This document shows, one piece after another, positions 1 through 64,000 of a stretch of DNA of 64,000 bases. The notes beneath the pieces are model-generated. The model was not told the origin of the DNA and ran no database searches. It was given only the letters and a program-made list of their open reading frames with translations. The stretch's first letter is position 1, and each line of letters opens with the position of its first letter. The translations under genes and the position numbers were made by a program. Origin of the DNA: Thysanoteuthis rhombus (Eukaryota; Mollusca; Cephalopoda; Oegopsida; Thysanoteuthidae); the NCBI GenBank assembly GCA_963457665.1, contig OY735202.1:50475781-50539780 (forward strand), in the 5' to 3' direction.

Positions 1-61732
<61,732 letters not shown>

Positions 61733-61959
61733 CTAAAAGATTAAAGAAATATTTCTTTAATTCATTTTCATATCATATTATATCATTAATCTTGTATTAA
61801 TTCACATGGAGATTTTATGAAAGCAGCAAAAGTGTACATTCATACTATGATGGATAGTCAGGTTACTACACTACTATCACTATGCTGATATCACACTCCA
61901 ACCATTTTGTTTACAACAGAGCCCAAAGTGTATAAAAAAAGTACTGAAGTATCAAGAAT

Positions 61960-62400
61960 GTGATACATTTCTTTATAACATAGTTGCCATTCTGCTCTCT
62001 GATGCATTTCAATGCATACCTATCTAATTTCTTGCTAATCTCATCCAGCATGACTGGCAGAATAGATTTAGGAGTTTTCTGAATAACCTAACAAACATTC
62101 ACTATGACAAAAACAGAACATTACTTTTCACACACTGGACCAAGGTTAGTTTCTGCTCATTGATTCCAAATTCAAAGAACTTCTGAACAACACATTTTCC
62201 AAATATGTATATCATTAAACTGTGATCAGCAGATAAAATCTCAATGAAAACAATGGCTTCTTCTTGACAGGTTGCACTTTTTAGATTTAGCTGAAATGGA
62301 AGCATGCTGATCTTGTGAAAACTCTACTATATGGTTCACAAGGTCTTTCAGGAGGAGATTTAAAATTTTGTTATTTCAGGAGTCCTCCAATAAACAAAGC
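61960..62400 (-). pseudogene. Decayed Pumilio (PUF RNA-binding domain) retrocopy
   Basis: Minus-strand pieces in three frames give, in order, LLEDS, stop, NNKILNLLLKDLVNHIVEF, SQDQHAS, then FQLNLKSATCQEEAIVFIEI, then FGKCVVQKFFEFGINEQKLT, VIQKTPKSIL, YALKCIREQNGNYVIKKCI. This matches the start of the Pumilio homology domain, where functional genes read LLEDFRNN, HIVEFSQDQHGSRFIQ and VIQKFFEFG. Frameshifts and stops show it is dead, and the contiguous layout suggests a retrocopy. Confidence 0.85.
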
Positions 62401-62639
62401 TTCTTTGAACAAGCTATCACTTTTGAGAGCCCAGCTAAAAGCTGCATTAACAGTAAGCAAACCTCCACCAGGTGCAATTGGCTCATTTCGAAATCTGGTT
62501 TCAATACTACTTGTGTTGCTTAAACAAATGAGAAATTCTAAATGCATCCATATTGAGATGATAATTAACTGACCAGTTTGCATCAGTCTTATTGGTCCAG
62601 CAGGATCACCAGACATTCCTTTTGATTAAATAACATTGG

Positions 62640-64000
62640 AATGGGTTGTTATATATTCAAATATAATGAATCAGGACATAGTCTATTCAACCCAGAACCA
62701 ATTTCACCTGGTGCTGAAACATCCTAAGAGGCAGTAAGTCAACTGGAAGTATTTTATCATTGTTGAACTTGAAACCAAGATTGGTACTTAAGGTGTAAAC
62801 AGAGCGGATATTATGTAGGTATAGCCAGGTTTTTTAGATAAACATGTGTAACTAGAACCAAGATTGTGTTTTTTTTTTATTGTGGCATTGTTACTTGAGT
62901 AGATACCAGGTGCCAGGGCTAGCTAAGCTTCAGTTGTTAATAGACAGAGTGATTGTTTCTAAAGGAATTTGCATCACCTGGCTGATTGCTAGAGTAAAAC
63001 AAAATGGAAGAACAAAACTGATTTACCAACAATAAACCAGGCTAATGGAACAAGTTTCAACAAATATCCTAAACAGCCAGGACAAATTTAATTTCAGATC
63101 AAATTGCAAATTCACAGCAAAATTCACTTACAACCCAGAAAAACAGGGTCACTTTTGAAGCCTCATACAGACATTATGAGGAAATATTGGAACAGAGAGC
63201 GTGACTTTCTTTTGAAAAAACTAACAACCAGTAAATATAAAACCTTTCTGCAATTATACATCGCACAAAAATTTAGTGAATTAGATATGGCAGGCTTGCA
63301 CATGGATTGACAAATCTAATCTGTGGAATTTTTCTGTAAATATGTTGTACAATTAAGTAAAAACATTCAACATGGCTTTATTATTCAAAAAGGAAGGGAA
63401 TTATAGTACTCTCTCAAAAGAAGTAACATTGTGTACAAATGCCAAACCTGCTTATATGTAAGCTCAGACACAAACCCAATGTTTGGTCACAAAAAAACAG
63501 TACCATTTGAAGTAACAGAAAGCATAAATACTGAATTGAATCGACTGAAAAAATTTGGGGTAATTTCACTTGATATGTCTTCCTGAACTCCAGTAATATT
63601 TGTGAGAAAAAGTAACAAAAAACTACACCTATGTAGAAATTTTTTGAACTGGTTTAAACAAAGCATTGTGTCTGTTACCTGCACTAAAAGAAATATTTGC
63701 AAAACTAAATATGGTCAGAATCTATTTTTTAAAATTTACATTAGATACTTATCATCAGATGGATGTTGGAGAAAGGTACAAACCTTTATTAACATTAAAA
63801 AATGATGTCTACAACAGAATGACATGAGGAAAATAGTGAACTTCAAAAGGGAGATAATTTCTGTCTTCCACTAAGGATTACCCCACAATAGTACTAGTCT
63901 GCCTACACAAGAACTTCAGTAAAACAAAAATCATGTGCAACAATCATGTTGAGAATAAAAACATAACTGTCAAGATAAAAGATGCAAAACTCGGCAAGGT
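62640..64000 (+). mobile_element. Broken Ty3/gypsy-type LTR retrotransposon, gag and RT start
   Basis: Gag-like sequence at about 63145-63300 reads NRVTFEASYRHYEEILEQRA and continues past a stop. An RT entry at about 63455-63670 reads NPMFGHKKTVPFEVTESINT then ELNRLKKFGVISLDMSS, stop, TPVIFVRKSNKKLHL. This matches the gypsy-type V-P-F/E-L-R-L/G-V-I/T-P-I block. Protease is missing, stops are frequent and the element runs off the right edge. LTRs were not identified. Confidence 0.75.

Noticed and set aside
62017..62089. Candidate dynein exon upstream of e1 (VIQKTPKSILPVMLDEISKK then LDR with a GTATGC donor in phase with e1)
   Set aside because: The frame continues as YALKCIREQNGNYVIKKCI and neighbouring frames give other Pumilio repeat blocks, so this is a Pumilio retrocopy. 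A dynein exon here should end in FPR.

Overview
The window is animal nuclear DNA: AT-rich, intron-dense and full of decayed transposons. It holds one gene on the minus strand, the middle part of an axonemal dynein heavy chain. Thirty exons read in order from position 61732 down to position 1, and all 29 exon-exon junctions keep a single open frame. They encode about 1,790 residues, from the end of the linker (FFFLSNDE block) through AAA1, AAA2, AAA3 and AAA4 to the second helix of the microtubule-binding stalk. From remembered family sequences the best match is DNAH1, an inner-arm dynein heavy chain. The N-terminal tail lies beyond the right edge; AAA5, AAA6 and the C-terminus lie beyond the left edge. 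Long introns, several tRNA-derived SINEs, RTE-like LINE 3' ends with (GATGAT)n tails and many long (TA)n tracts suggest a mollusc, perhaps a cephalopod. That taxonomic call is an inference.

Layout from the 5' side of the gene (right) to the 3' side (left). 61.7-64 kb: intron or upstream DNA with a decayed Pumilio retrocopy (minus) and a broken Ty3/gypsy-type retroelement (plus). 55.7-61.7 kb: linker end and AAA1 Walker A. 43-51.2 kb: AAA1 Walker B to AAA2. 32.9-42.9 kb: AAA2 end, linker between AAA2 and AAA3, AAA3 Walker A. A 9.7-kb intron (23.2-32.9 kb) splits AAA3. 12.6-23.2 kb: AAA3 end and AAA4. 0-11.4 kb: AAA4 end, stalk helix CC1, microtubule-binding domain, stalk helix CC2.

The introns carry the remaining content: 3' ends of RTE-like LINEs, all on the plus strand (antisense to the gene); remnants of Tc1/mariner, Tigger/pogo and hAT transposases; at least three SINE families; a multi-copy unnamed repeat; and several palindromes. 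The most unusual object is a foldback element at about 47.75-48.27 kb. Its inverted arms each carry a type-I hammerhead ribozyme fold of the kind known from Penelope-like retroelements. The left copy is nearly intact and the right copy has lost a core residue. No second intact host gene was found, although two plus-strand stretches (28781-28885 and about 19402-19540) look like exons or exon fragments of unknown origin.
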